NCBI GenBank assembly: GCA_964578835.1
Contig: CAZOEL010000073.1
Location: 1 to 34,797 of the forward strand
Direction of reading: 5' to 3'
Length of the DNA: 34,797 bases
Origin: CAZOEL01 sp964578835
GTDB lineage: Bacteria; Desulfobacterota; Syntrophobacteria; Syntrophobacterales; Syntrophobacteraceae
A program made the position numbers and the translations under genes. Positions 27,100 through 34,628 of the stretch are shown one piece after another; the first letter of the stretch is position 1; the number at the start of each line of letters is the position of its first letter. Under the pieces are notes generated by a model, which saw only the letters and a list, made by a program, of their open reading frames with translations, did not search any database and was not told where the DNA came from.

Positions 27100-27711
27100 T
27101 TGAGGCATAGGCGCATATTTGTTGATTGTCAAAGCTATTTGTTAAGTATTTCACTGCTCGAAAAGGTTGATGATATCGTGAGGAAAGCGCTATTTGCGGG
27201 TAAAGACCGGGATGAAGAGATTTTAGAGAACGTCAGGAAAGCCAGAGCGCTCCATGTGGAGCTTGAAGATGCTTTCCTCCAGGATGGAGAAGTAAAGACT
27301 TTGCTCGCCGAATACCGAAACGCCATCCTCAAAACTTCCACTAAGATGGAAAGGATAGGCGTGGCTGCCCACTGCGCCGCGTGCGCCGTAGAAGAAATGG
27401 GGAGTTGCTGTTTCCAGGGAATAGAGGCCGACTACGATCCCATGCTTCTGCTCATAAACCTGCTCCTCGGTTGCGATGTTCCCGAGTCAAGGGAATATAA
27501 CGACAGCTGCTTCTTTGTCGGAGATAAAGGCTGTAGATTGATTGGGAAATATTATTTCTGCATCCATTATTTGTGCCCCAAGCTAAAGCGGCATCTCGGA
27601 CCCTCCGGGTGCGCGGAATTGCTCCCTTTGGTTGGTGAAGAGCTGTTTGCGGGTTGGCGGCTTGAGCAGGCGCTTCGACAGTTGCATCAAAAGATGGGCG
27701 GCGGAAGTTAG
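27100..27711 (+). CDS. Unrecognised cysteine-rich protein
   Basis: 203 residues as called, 25 bp after the MBL hydrolase stop. The start is uncertain: TTG 27100 has no clear ribosome site; in-frame TTG 27139 and GTG 27178 are alternatives, and the sequence around SLLEKVDDIVRKA looks like a natural N-terminus. Residues 20-85 are helical. Residues 92-171 hold ten cysteines: C92-x2-C95, CC at 103-104, C125, C137, C145, C154, C159 and C171, with motifs HCAACAVEEMGSCCF and YYFCIHYLCPKL. There is no signal peptide. This density suggests Fe-S or Zn binding; I cannot name a family. It is likely co-transcribed with the MBL gene. Confidence 0.7.
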   Translation: MRHRRIFVDCQSYLLSISLLEKVDDIVRKALFAGKDRDEEILENVRKARALHVELEDAFLQDGEVKTLLAEYRNAILKTSTKMERIGVAAHCAACAVEEMGSCCFQGIEADYDPMLLLINLLLGCDVPESREYNDSCFFVGDKGCRLIGKYYFCIHYLCPKLKRHLGPSGCAELLPLVGEELFAGWRLEQALRQLHQKMGGGS

Positions 27712-28108
27712 AGAGATAGAATAGGGGGCGACTCTTATGCTTTGTATCCGGCGCATCCTCCCGGTTTGTTGGATGGTGGACGCTCATTGCAGCAGAAGAT
27801 GAATGCTTGTCTTGACCGTGATCGCTCGGTAGGTCAATGCTCTAGTGCGATTGCAATATAAATGCTTTGTAAAGACTTAATAAACTAAATGATCCCTTAG
27901 TCTTAGAGACTCCATAAATATCATTGCCGCTATGTATAATCTTCTTGCTTTTTTATGTATACCGTTTATTCTAAGAGCGGGTCTTGGAGGAGGTCAGTCT
28001 TTTGAGTTATGTAGGGAACCGGTCTTTCGCCAAAGTACAGCCGTTCCAAAGTAGCTCTAAAGCACCGTACCGAAGTAAATGGGAGATGTTAATAGAAAGG
28101 AATAGGAA
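27712..28108 (+). promoter_or_regulatory. Cold-shock gene promoter and long leader
   Basis: 397 bp with no gene. An inverted pair TTGACC/GGTCAA is at 27812-27817 and 27832-27837. TATAAT is at 27935-27940, with no good -35. A start near 27947 would give a leader of about 160 bases, like the long structured leaders of cspA-type mRNAs. The last bases before the ATG (AAAGGAATAGGAA) hold the ribosome site. Confidence 0.4.
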
Positions 28109-28309
28109 ATGGCGGAAGGTCGTGTGAAGTGGTTTAACGACAAAAAGGGCTACGGTTTCATCGAAACAAACTCTGGTGAGGATGTATTTGTACACTATAG
28201 CTCGATTGAAGCATCCGGCTTCAAGTCTTTGGCGGAGGGAGAGCGCGTTGCTTTTGAAGTAGAAAAAGGCAGCAAGGGGCCGCAGGCGGTCAAGGTAAAA
28301 AAGATCTAG
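28109..28309 (+). CDS. Cold-shock domain protein (CspA family)
   Basis: 66 residues, the usual length. It has KWFNDKKGYGFI (RNP1) and DVFVHY (RNP2), the two RNA/DNA-binding motifs of the OB-fold, then the hydrophobic core VAFEVEKGSKGPQAVKV. It binds single-stranded nucleic acid and acts as an RNA chaperone. The start follows AAAGGAATAGGAA. A long leader upstream and a classic terminator downstream show a single-gene transcript. Which csp paralogue cannot be told. Confidence 0.95.
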   Translation: MAEGRVKWFNDKKGYGFIETNSGEDVFVHYSSIEASGFKSLAEGERVAFEVEKGSKGPQAVKVKKI

Positions 28310-28361
28310 AGCAGGCAATCATATAGCTGGAAAATTGTAAGACTTCATAATCTGAATGGTG

Positions 28362-28390
28362 AGCCGGGGAGTAATTCCCGGCTTTTTTTT
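28362..28390 (+). terminator. Rho-independent terminator of the cold-shock gene
   Basis: AGCCGGG (28362-28368) pairs with CCCGGCT (28377-28383), followed directly by eight T residues. This is a textbook intrinsic terminator, 53 bp after the stop. Confidence 0.9.
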
Positions 28391-28495
28391 ATGGATGAAA
28401 GTACAGTTCCATCACTGAGTATAGCTTAGAAGGATTGAGAAATCCCATTCCCGAGCGCGCATCAAACAATGCCGCTCATGCTGACGGAGGTCTCC

Positions 28496-29236
28496 ATGAA
28501 AGGAACATCCTTAGACGACAAAGTCCGCAAGGTGCGTGAACGGCTGGCTGATTCCCATAAGGTTGTAGCGCTTACGGGGGCCGGCGTCTCCGCTGAATCG
28601 GGCGTTCCCACCTTTAGGGGAAAGGATGGACTTTGGCGTCAATACAGGGCCATGGATCTTGCGACGCCGGAAGCGTTTGAAAGGGATCCGAAGCTGGTCT
28701 GGGAGTTTTACAACTGGAGACGAGGGCTCCTCGGTTCCGTTCGTCCCAATGCAGGTCATCTGGCGCTGGTGGATTTGGAGCGGAAGGCAAAAGAATTTAC
28801 TCTTGTTACACAAAACATCGATGGATTGCACCAGATGGCCGGGAGTAGAAACATTATCGAACTGCACGGCAACATCTGGCATGTGCGCTGCTCCGGATGC
28901 GGGCAAGTTCAAAGAGACGAGAGAATTCCGCTTCCCGACCTCCCCGTGTGCCCGTTGTGCCGATCCTTATTGAGGCCTCATGTGGTCTGGTTTGGAGAGA
29001 TGCTGGACGAACAAATCCTCCAGAGCGCATTCGAAGCCATATTATCCTCTCAAATCATGTTCGTGATCGGCGCCTCGGGAACGGTGGAGCCCGCCGCGTC
29101 GATGGGCGGTTATGCGAAAAGGCGAGGCGCCTTCGTGGTTGAAATCAATCTGGAGCCGACCCCCTATTCGGAGGTCTTCGACCTCAGCATCCTTGGAAAA
29201 TCCGGCGATATCCTTCCCAAGCTGAGCATGCCTTAG
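28496..29236 (+). CDS. cobB: NAD-dependent protein deacylase (sirtuin, CobB type)
   Basis: 246 residues from ATG 28496, chosen because GGAGG lies five bases upstream; in-frame ATGs at 28469 and 28478 lack this. The NAD site reads TGAGVSAESGVPTFRG, and TQNIDGLHQMAG is followed by the catalytic His124 in ELHGN. The structural zinc is held by Cys132, 135, 152 and 155. Tyr72 and Arg75 (F-Y-N-W-R) match the Y-x-x-R pair of class III sirtuins that recognise succinyl- and malonyl-lysine. The GTS motif reads GASGT. It removes acyl groups from lysines, linking protein state to NAD and acyl-CoA metabolism. The gene stands alone between two terminators. Confidence 0.93.
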   Translation: MKGTSLDDKVRKVRERLADSHKVVALTGAGVSAESGVPTFRGKDGLWRQYRAMDLATPEAFERDPKLVWEFYNWRRGLLGSVRPNAGHLALVDLERKAKEFTLVTQNIDGLHQMAGSRNIIELHGNIWHVRCSGCGQVQRDERIPLPDLPVCPLCRSLLRPHVVWFGEMLDEQILQSAFEAILSSQIMFVIGASGTVEPAASMGGYAKRRGAFVVEINLEPTPYSEVFDLSILGKSGDILPKLSMP

Positions 29237-29344
29237 ATCGGTAAGCGCCATTCTCTCTTCCGGCCGATTATAAGAACGGCTTTGGAAGGCTCCGTTGAAC
29301 GAAGCATTCAGCAATTGAAAGAAATGTCCATTCAAAAGCCTGCT

Positions 29345-29371
29345 CGATTGAACAAAATGTTCAATCGGTTT
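29345..29371 (+). terminator. Probable terminator after cobB
   Basis: CGATTGAAC (29345-29353) pairs perfectly with GTTCAATCG (29359-29367) around a 5-base loop, then GTTTT. It lies 109 bp after the cobB stop. Confidence 0.55.
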
Positions 29372-29566
29372 TGCCGGGTCCCATATTCATGCTGCCGAAG
29401 TTAAGCCCCGTGCGGTTTTTTCGTTGAAAGGCCGTTGGCATCCCTGTTGCATCATCAAATCGCCTCGATTGAAAGAAAGCATGTTTCCCGAACAAAGCGG
29501 GCAATCATATTTCAATTCATCAGCAGCTCCCCGGGAGCATTTTTTTGATTTCTTATACTGCTTATT

Positions 29567-29580
29567 TGACCTCAAGGTCA
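29567..29580. promoter_or_regulatory. Operator-like palindrome upstream of hflK
   Basis: TGACCTCAAGGTCA is a 14-base palindrome (6-bp arms, 2-base centre) that ends 25 bases before the hflK ATG. A TATACT at 29553-29558 lies just upstream, so the palindrome could overlap the transcription start. The region 29237-29605 holds no gene. Confidence 0.35.
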
Positions 29581-29605
29581 TAGGGAGCAACAACAAGGAG
29601 GAGTA

Positions 29606-30721
29606 ATGGATCAATACAGATGGCCGCCGCCAGGCGAGCAAAGACCCGTTTGGGTCGAAAAAGCCCGCGAGCTCATAGCTCGTTATAATACTTACGCTTA
29701 TATAGCCGGGGCTTTGGGTGTTTTATTGTTGTGGCTGGCTACCGGGTTCTATGGGATTGGACCGGGAGAGCAGGGGGTGGTGCGCATGTTTGGCCGTCAC
29801 GTCGCAACAACCGACCCGGGTCTTAACTACAGGCTTCCCTACCCGATTCAGACAGTCGATGTGGTGAACGTTTCGAGCATCCGGCGCGCAGAGATCGGTT
29901 TCAGAACCACAACGGGCGGCCGCCCCCAAGGAATGCTCGAGGAAGCGTTGATGCTCACCAAGGATGAAAACATCGTAGAGGTTCAGGTGCTGGTGCAGTA
30001 TCGCGTGAAGGACCCTGCCGAATTCCTGTTCCAGGTGCAAAACCCGGAAGAGGTGCTTGCCAGCGCTGCCGAGGTGGCCCTGAGAAGCTCGGTTGGCCGC
30101 ATGCGCATCGACGATGTGATCACCGAGCGTCGCGCCGAGGTGCAGTCGGAAACGCAGCTTTTCCTGGAGCGGCTGATCGAAGCATATAAGACGGGCATTC
30201 TCGTTACCGACGTGCGCCTGCAGGTGGCCGACGCGCCGCAGCAGGTCCGCGACGCCTTCCACGAAGTGGTGCGAGCCAGAGAGGACCGGGAGCGCCTCGT
30301 GAATGAAGCGCAGGCGTACATGGAAGATGTGCTTCCCCGCGCCCGCGGTGTGTCGCGGCAGATTCAGGAGGAATCGATTGCCTACAGGGAAGAGCGCGTC
30401 AGAAGAGCGCGCGGCGACGCCAGCCGCTTCACTCAGGTGCTCGATGAATACCGCAGGGCTCCCGACGTTACGCGAGAGCGGATGCACATCGAAGCAGTGG
30501 AGGAGATTCTGGCTCGGGCCAATAAGGTGGTGATGGGCGGGGGAACTGATAACAACGTCCTGCCGTTCCTGCCTTTGCGCGGCGTGCCGGCGGCTTCGAC
30601 GCCCGTCCGGGTTGAAGTGGAAGGAAAGCAGAGCGGAGCGGAGAGGGAGCATTCCGCGGCGCGCGATGCGGGACTGAACAGGCAGGTCGAGGCGCAACCC
30701 GGCAGCCGCAAGACTCGATAG
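29606..30721 (+). CDS. hflK: SPFH-domain protease modulator HflK
   Basis: 371 residues; ATG 29606 follows AAGGAGGAG. A cytoplasmic Pro-rich start (RWPPPGEQRP) precedes a transmembrane helix at about 32-52. The SPFH/band-7 domain follows (GPGEQGVVRMFGRHVATTDPGLNYRLPYP), then a long charged coiled-coil (REDRERLVNEAQAYMEDVLPRARG). It forms with HflC a large periplasm-facing cage around FtsH and controls turnover of membrane proteins. The hflC start lies 15 bp after its stop, so the two are co-transcribed. The C-terminal tail (about 315-371) is low-complexity and variable in the family. Confidence 0.93.
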   Translation: MDQYRWPPPGEQRPVWVEKARELIARYNTYAYIAGALGVLLLWLATGFYGIGPGEQGVVRMFGRHVATTDPGLNYRLPYPIQTVDVVNVSSIRRAEIGFRTTTGGRPQGMLEEALMLTKDENIVEVQVLVQYRVKDPAEFLFQVQNPEEVLASAAEVALRSSVGRMRIDDVITERRAEVQSETQLFLERLIEAYKTGILVTDVRLQVADAPQQVRDAFHEVVRAREDRERLVNEAQAYMEDVLPRARGVSRQIQEESIAYREERVRRARGDASRFTQVLDEYRRAPDVTRERMHIEAVEEILARANKVVMGGGTDNNVLPFLPLRGVPAASTPVRVEVEGKQSGAEREHSAARDAGLNRQVEAQPGSRKTR

Positions 30722-30736
30722 GTGAGGTCGAAAACA

Positions 30737-31654
30737 ATGAGACAGATGAATCAGACGAACGAAACGTCATGGATCTTTTCCGCGGCTATTGGGGCGCTGG
30801 CTGTTTTGGGAATTCTCCTCAGCCAGAGCGTGGTCGTAGTTGATGAGTCTAAACAAGCGGTCATAACCCAGTTCGGCGAATACAGGCGCACCATCAACGA
30901 AGCCGGCTTGCACTTCAAGCTCCCTTTCATTCAGAGAGCGATGTACCTGGAAAGGCGTGTGCTGTCTTCCGACGCCATATCGCAGGAATATCTCACTTTG
31001 GACAAGAAAAGGGCCGTGGTGGATCATGTCACCCGCTGGCGCATTATCGATCCCTTGCGCTTCTTCGTTACGGTGCGCACGCAGCTCGGAGCGCAGGCGC
31101 GTCTGGACGATATCGTATTTTCCGAGCTTCGCCGCCAGCTTGCCATGCACAACCTCGAGGACGTCATTGCCGAAAAGCGTGAGCCGATAATGGACAACGT
31201 CGCCGAGTCGGCTCGGCAGGAGGCCAAGAATTTCGGGATTCACATAGTGGATGTTCGGATCAAAAGGGCGGATCTTCCCCCTGCCGTGCAGGAAAGCGTT
31301 TTCAAGCGCATGGAGGCTGAGCGCAAGCGTGAATCCGCGCGGTATCGGGCGGAGGGTGAAGAGCGCGGCGCCCGCATACGAGCCGAAGCCGAACGCGAGA
31401 AGGCGGTCATTCTGGCTGACGCGAGGGAGCAGGCGCAGCGCGTTCGGGGCGAGGGCGACGCCCAGGCAATTGCCATATATGCCGAGGCGTTGAAACAGGA
31501 CCCGGAGTTTTACACGTTCACCCGAAGACTGGAAGCTTATAAAAAGCTCCTGGGCTCGGAGGATGTTTTGGTGCTGGACAGCAATGCCGACTTTTTCAAC
31601 TACCTTTTGAGCCCTGGCCAGGCCTCTGCAGAGGCTAAACCGGGAGGGAGATAG
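30737..31654 (+). CDS. hflC: SPFH-domain protease modulator HflC
   Basis: 305 residues from ATG 30737; GTGAGG lies 9 bases upstream and overlaps the hflK stop. An in-frame GTG at 30722 has no room for a ribosome site. A transmembrane helix at about 12-30 (SAAIGALAVLGILLSQSVVVV) is followed by the SPFH domain (DESKQAVITQFGEYRR, NEAGLHFKLPFIQ), then a charged coiled-coil with EAEREKAVILADAREQAQ and the family C-terminus FYTFTRRLEAYKKLLG. Partner of HflK in the FtsH-controlling complex. Confidence 0.93.
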   Translation: MRQMNQTNETSWIFSAAIGALAVLGILLSQSVVVVDESKQAVITQFGEYRRTINEAGLHFKLPFIQRAMYLERRVLSSDAISQEYLTLDKKRAVVDHVTRWRIIDPLRFFVTVRTQLGAQARLDDIVFSELRRQLAMHNLEDVIAEKREPIMDNVAESARQEAKNFGIHIVDVRIKRADLPPAVQESVFKRMEAERKRESARYRAEGEERGARIRAEAEREKAVILADAREQAQRVRGEGDAQAIAIYAEALKQDPEFYTFTRRLEAYKKLLGSEDVLVLDSNADFFNYLLSPGQASAEAKPGGR

Positions 31655-31657
31655 GAT

Positions 31658-31678
31658 GCCTGAAAATCAATTTCAGGC
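31658..31678. other. Intercistronic hairpin after hflC
   Basis: GCCTGAAA (31658-31665) pairs with TTTCAGGC (31671-31678) around a 5-base loop. It starts 3 bp after the hflC stop and has no U-tract, so it may mark a processing or stability site between hflC and the Tim44-like gene. Confidence 0.4.
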
Positions 31679-31785
31679 TGGCAGGCGATGGGCGCGTCAA
31701 TAGAGCGTCGATCGTTCGTGCGTCGACTTTGTAGATGTGCGGTAGTAACTTTAAACTGCAACAAGCAATGAGAGGAACCGTAAAG

Positions 31786-32778
31786 ATGAGCAAGAAGATA
31801 TCTTTAGCGCTTGTGTTTTCAATCCTTTTTTTCTTTGGCGCGGCGATCCTTATTGAGTCGAGCGCCTGGGCCAGAGCAGGTGGGGGACGCTCCATGGGAA
31901 GCCGTGGAAGCAAAAGCTTTTCTTCGCCGCAGACGCCGTCTCAAAGCTCTCCCGGCCTTAACTCCCCCGGGAGGAACGCCCCCGGCGGGCTCAATCAGCC
32001 GTCGAGCGGCGGGTTTTTCGGCCGCAGCCCTTTCATGCAGGGATTGGCTGGAGGACTTGCGGGCGGCATGTTGGGAAGCCTCCTTTTCGGCGGCATCGGG
32101 CACGCTTCACCCGGCGGGGCTGCGGGAGGAGGAATAGGATTTCTCGATATGATCCTTCTCGGCTTGCTTCTTTATCTGGGATACAGGTTCTTTAAGAGCA
32201 GGAGGGCCCAGCAGAGCGCCGCAACGGCGGGCTACTACAGCGACGGCGGCCGCCAGCGGGTGGATGGATATTCGGGAAGCCCCTATTCTTCAGGATCTGC
32301 TCACGAGCCGGCGCCGAGCTACGGGGCGACGGAGCGAGGGATCGATCAGATAAGAAGTTATGATCCCGGCTTTGACGAGGAAAGGTTCAAGGAAACCGTT
32401 CAGGATCTTTTCTTCCGAATCCAGGCGGGATGGACAAATCGAAGCCTTGAAGGCATCGAAGGTATTCTGGCCGGAGAGATGGCCGGCTACTTCAAGGGGG
32501 AATTCGAGTCGATGAAGCAGCGAGGCGTTATCAACCGTCTCGAAAATATCGCCATCCGCAAGGTCGAATTAGCGGAAGCATGGCAGGAAATGGGAAAAGA
32601 TTACATCACGGTCCTTTTCACGGCTAATCTGCTCGATTATACTGTAGATGCGACAACGCGGGAAGTGCTGGAAGGAGATAAGATGAATCCGGTAAAATTC
32701 CAGGAATTTTGGACATTTTGCAGAGATGTGGGTTCATCCAGATGGCAGCTTTCCGCCATCAACCAAGTGGAAAGTTAA
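31786..32778 (+). CDS. Exported Tim44-like domain protein
   Basis: 330 residues from ATG 31786; AGAGGA lies about 10 bases upstream, and the signal peptide starts here (MSKKISLALVFSILFFFGAA, cleavage near SAWA). In-frame codons upstream to 31735 look untranslated. A Gly/Ser/Pro-rich segment (30-115) leads to a transmembrane helix at about 119-136 (FLDMILLGLLLYLGYRFF). The C-terminal ~130 residues (DEERFKETVQDLFFRIQAGW, WTFCRDVGSSRWQLSAI) are the Tim44-like domain, named after the mitochondrial import protein that docks Hsp70. The bacterial role is unclear. It is on the same strand between hflC and htpX, which suggests membrane-protein quality control. 24 bp separates it from htpX. Confidence 0.88.
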   Translation: MSKKISLALVFSILFFFGAAILIESSAWARAGGGRSMGSRGSKSFSSPQTPSQSSPGLNSPGRNAPGGLNQPSSGGFFGRSPFMQGLAGGLAGGMLGSLLFGGIGHASPGGAAGGGIGFLDMILLGLLLYLGYRFFKSRRAQQSAATAGYYSDGGRQRVDGYSGSPYSSGSAHEPAPSYGATERGIDQIRSYDPGFDEERFKETVQDLFFRIQAGWTNRSLEGIEGILAGEMAGYFKGEFESMKQRGVINRLENIAIRKVELAEAWQEMGKDYITVLFTANLLDYTVDATTREVLEGDKMNPVKFQEFWTFCRDVGSSRWQLSAINQVES

Positions 32779-32802
32779 ACTGATTCAGGGAGTGAAAGAG
32801 AT

Positions 32803-33642
32803 ATGATGAATACAATGAAGACCGCTTTATTCATGACGGTTCTTACACTCCTCCTTGTCTTTGCGGGACGCGTCGTGGGAGGCCAAAGCGGCATGATGAT
32901 AGCCCTTGTCATGGCTACTGTCATGAACTTTGGAGCCTACTGGTTCAGCGATAAAATGGTGCTCTCCATGTACGGCGCAAGACAGGTGAGCGAGATGGAG
33001 GCGCCCGAGGTTTTTTCGATGGTGCGCGAGCTTGCCGCACGGGCGGCTGTTCCCATGCCGAAGGTCTACATCATCGAAAACGATACGCCCAATGCTTTTG
33101 CAACGGGAAGAAACCCGGAGCATGCGGCTGTTGCGGTTACGACCGGAATCCTTCGCATCCTGGACAGGAACGAGCTGAGGGGCGTGCTCGCTCATGAGAT
33201 GGCGCACATCAAGAACCGTGACATCCTCATCGGGACGATTGCCGCGACCTTTGCCGGAGCCATCAGCATGCTGGCCTCGATGGCCCAATGGGGCGCCATA
33301 CTGGGTGGCGGCAGAAACGACGAGGAAGGAGGCGGAGGCATCATCAGCACGCTCATCTTCTCGATCGTAGCCTCTCTTGCGGCGACGCTCGTTCAGCTTG
33401 CCATTTCCCGGTCCCGTGAGTACCTTGCCGATGAGAGCGGGGCAAGATTGGCGGGGGAGCCGAGATCACTCGCCAATGCGCTCCATAAACTGGCTCGCGG
33501 GGTGGAGCGGGTTCCGATGAACGCAAATCCGGCGACGGCTCACATGTTCATCGTGAACCCTCTCAGAGGCGATGGCGTAATGCGGCTCTTCAGCACGCAT
33601 CCGCCCATGGAAGACCGTATCAGAAGGCTTATGAGCATGTAG
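32803..33642 (+). CDS. htpX: Membrane zinc protease HtpX
   Basis: 279 residues. Two N-terminal transmembrane helices (about 6-25 and 30-48) are followed by the M48 catalytic site H131-E132-M-A-H135 (HEMAHIKNRD), with the third zinc ligand Glu206 in SREYLADE. Two more hydrophobic segments lie at about 146-166 and 180-200. The end STHPPMEDRIRRL is the conserved C-terminus. It degrades misfolded inner-membrane proteins, often alongside FtsH, whose modulators HflK/HflC are encoded upstream. ATG 32803 has GGGAG about 11 bases upstream. A cruciform terminator follows. Confidence 0.95.
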   Translation: MMNTMKTALFMTVLTLLLVFAGRVVGGQSGMMIALVMATVMNFGAYWFSDKMVLSMYGARQVSEMEAPEVFSMVRELAARAAVPMPKVYIIENDTPNAFATGRNPEHAAVAVTTGILRILDRNELRGVLAHEMAHIKNRDILIGTIAATFAGAISMLASMAQWGAILGGGRNDEEGGGGIISTLIFSIVASLAATLVQLAISRSREYLADESGARLAGEPRSLANALHKLARGVERVPMNANPATAHMFIVNPLRGDGVMRLFSTHPPMEDRIRRLMSM

Positions 33643-33647
33643 CAAAT

Positions 33648-33723
33648 GTCCAATGACGGGAGATCGAAGCTCCAGAGGGGCCTAAGACCTCCCGCCATGG
33701 CTTATTGGACGGAGCTTTTTCCC
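33648..33723 (+). terminator. Cruciform-like terminator after htpX
   Basis: An outer stem GTCCAAT/ATTGGAC (33648-33654 with 33704-33710) and an inner stem CGGGAG/CTCCCG (33657-33662 with 33689-33694) are followed by GGAGCTTTTTCCC. It starts 6 bp after the htpX stop. Confidence 0.5.
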
Positions 33724-33747
33724 TATTGGCGTTGAGGAGATGCGATA

Positions 33748-33996
33748 GTGTTTTCATGGTTGTCAATGAAGCGGTTGAAAAGAATCTTGCTGGGATGCCT
33801 GCTCTTGCTGGTAGGAATCGCTGGCGTTGCGCTGCCCGTTGTTCCCGGGACCGTCTTTCTGGCTATGGGCGGAATGGTCCTCTCCAAGGATGTGCGGGTT
33901 CTGGCGTCGGTGGAGAAATGGATTGTCGATCGTTTCCCAGAGGTGCGTAAGGCCTTGGACCGTCTAAGGAAGAGATTTCCGCTTCTCTCGGAATGA
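33748..33996 (+). CDS. Small membrane protein (PGPGW/YbaN-like)
   Basis: 82 residues; GTG 33748 with GAGGAG 8 bases upstream. A basic start (MKRLKRI) leads into a helical hairpin, LLGCLLLLVGIAGVALPVVPGTVFLAMGGMVLS, with a central Pro-Val-Val-Pro-Gly turn as in the small PGPGW or DUF454 families. A charged amphipathic tail ends in RLRKRFP. It is an inner-membrane protein of unknown function. It follows htpX after 105 bp and a terminator, so it may be separately expressed. Family choice between the two is uncertain. Confidence 0.7.
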   Translation: MFSWLSMKRLKRILLGCLLLLVGIAGVALPVVPGTVFLAMGGMVLSKDVRVLASVEKWIVDRFPEVRKALDRLRKRFPLLSE

Positions 33997-34151
33997 CCCA
34001 TACTCTATTGGCTCTGGTCTCCGGAAGCTCCATGATTCCTCGCTATCGCTCTCGAGGACGTCGCCTCCGAAGACGCGGCCCTTGTCCCTTGCATCGAAAC
34101 AGAAACGATCTTGCTTGCTCCTGAAGAAAAACGGCCTTCAGGCTTCAGACC

Positions 34152-34628
34152 TCATTTTCCTTTGGATTCCCCCTCCACAATCTTTGTAGCCGCCGGACCA
34201 ATGGCGTTCAGTTGCAGCACGACTTCTTCCTTGGTCAATGCGTAATGCGGCATATCCTTCGGCTCGGTAAAAAAGCTTCCAGGGGGGAAGGCTTTCAGCT
34301 TTGTTTCGTCAAATGTATCCCCGAAAGCATAGTAAAGGGTTCCCGACAATACGACCACCATTCTGGCCTCGTTTGGATGCGAATGCGGTGGAAGGCGGAA
34401 GTTGGCGGGAAGCTTGATCCTTTCGGCATAAGGCTCCGGGGCGCTCGGGTTTCCGACCAGAGGAGCGGTTTGCAACTGCAGCTTGTTGCCGTCGCCGCTC
34501 CATTGGATATCATCGGGAGTCATCAGGACGGGCTGTGGGGAGTCGCCTTGCGCCACTGCAAAAGAGCACATCATCATGCTCATCAAAAGTATCGCCGGCG
34601 CGATTGCCTTTCTAAAATTCAACTGCAT
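34152..34628 (-). CDS. Periplasmic cupin-domain protein
   Basis: 158 residues; ATG 34628 follows AAAGGAAAAAGG. The signal peptide (residues 1-26, FRKAIAPAILLMSMMMCSFAVA) has an AVA|Q cleavage site, so the protein acts in the periplasm. The cupin fold has motif 1 (PPHSHPNEARMVVVLSGTLYY, with His82 and His84 and probably Glu87) and motif 2 (PPGSFFTEPKDMPHY, with His128), the usual metal ligands. Family members include dioxygenases and sensors; nothing shows which this is. It is convergent with the small membrane protein gene and isolated. Confidence 0.85.
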   Translation of the reverse strand: MQLNFRKAIAPAILLMSMMMCSFAVAQGDSPQPVLMTPDDIQWSGDGNKLQLQTAPLVGNPSAPEPYAERIKLPANFRLPPHSHPNEARMVVVLSGTLYYAFGDTFDETKLKAFPPGSFFTEPKDMPHYALTKEEVVLQLNAIGPAATKIVEGESKGK

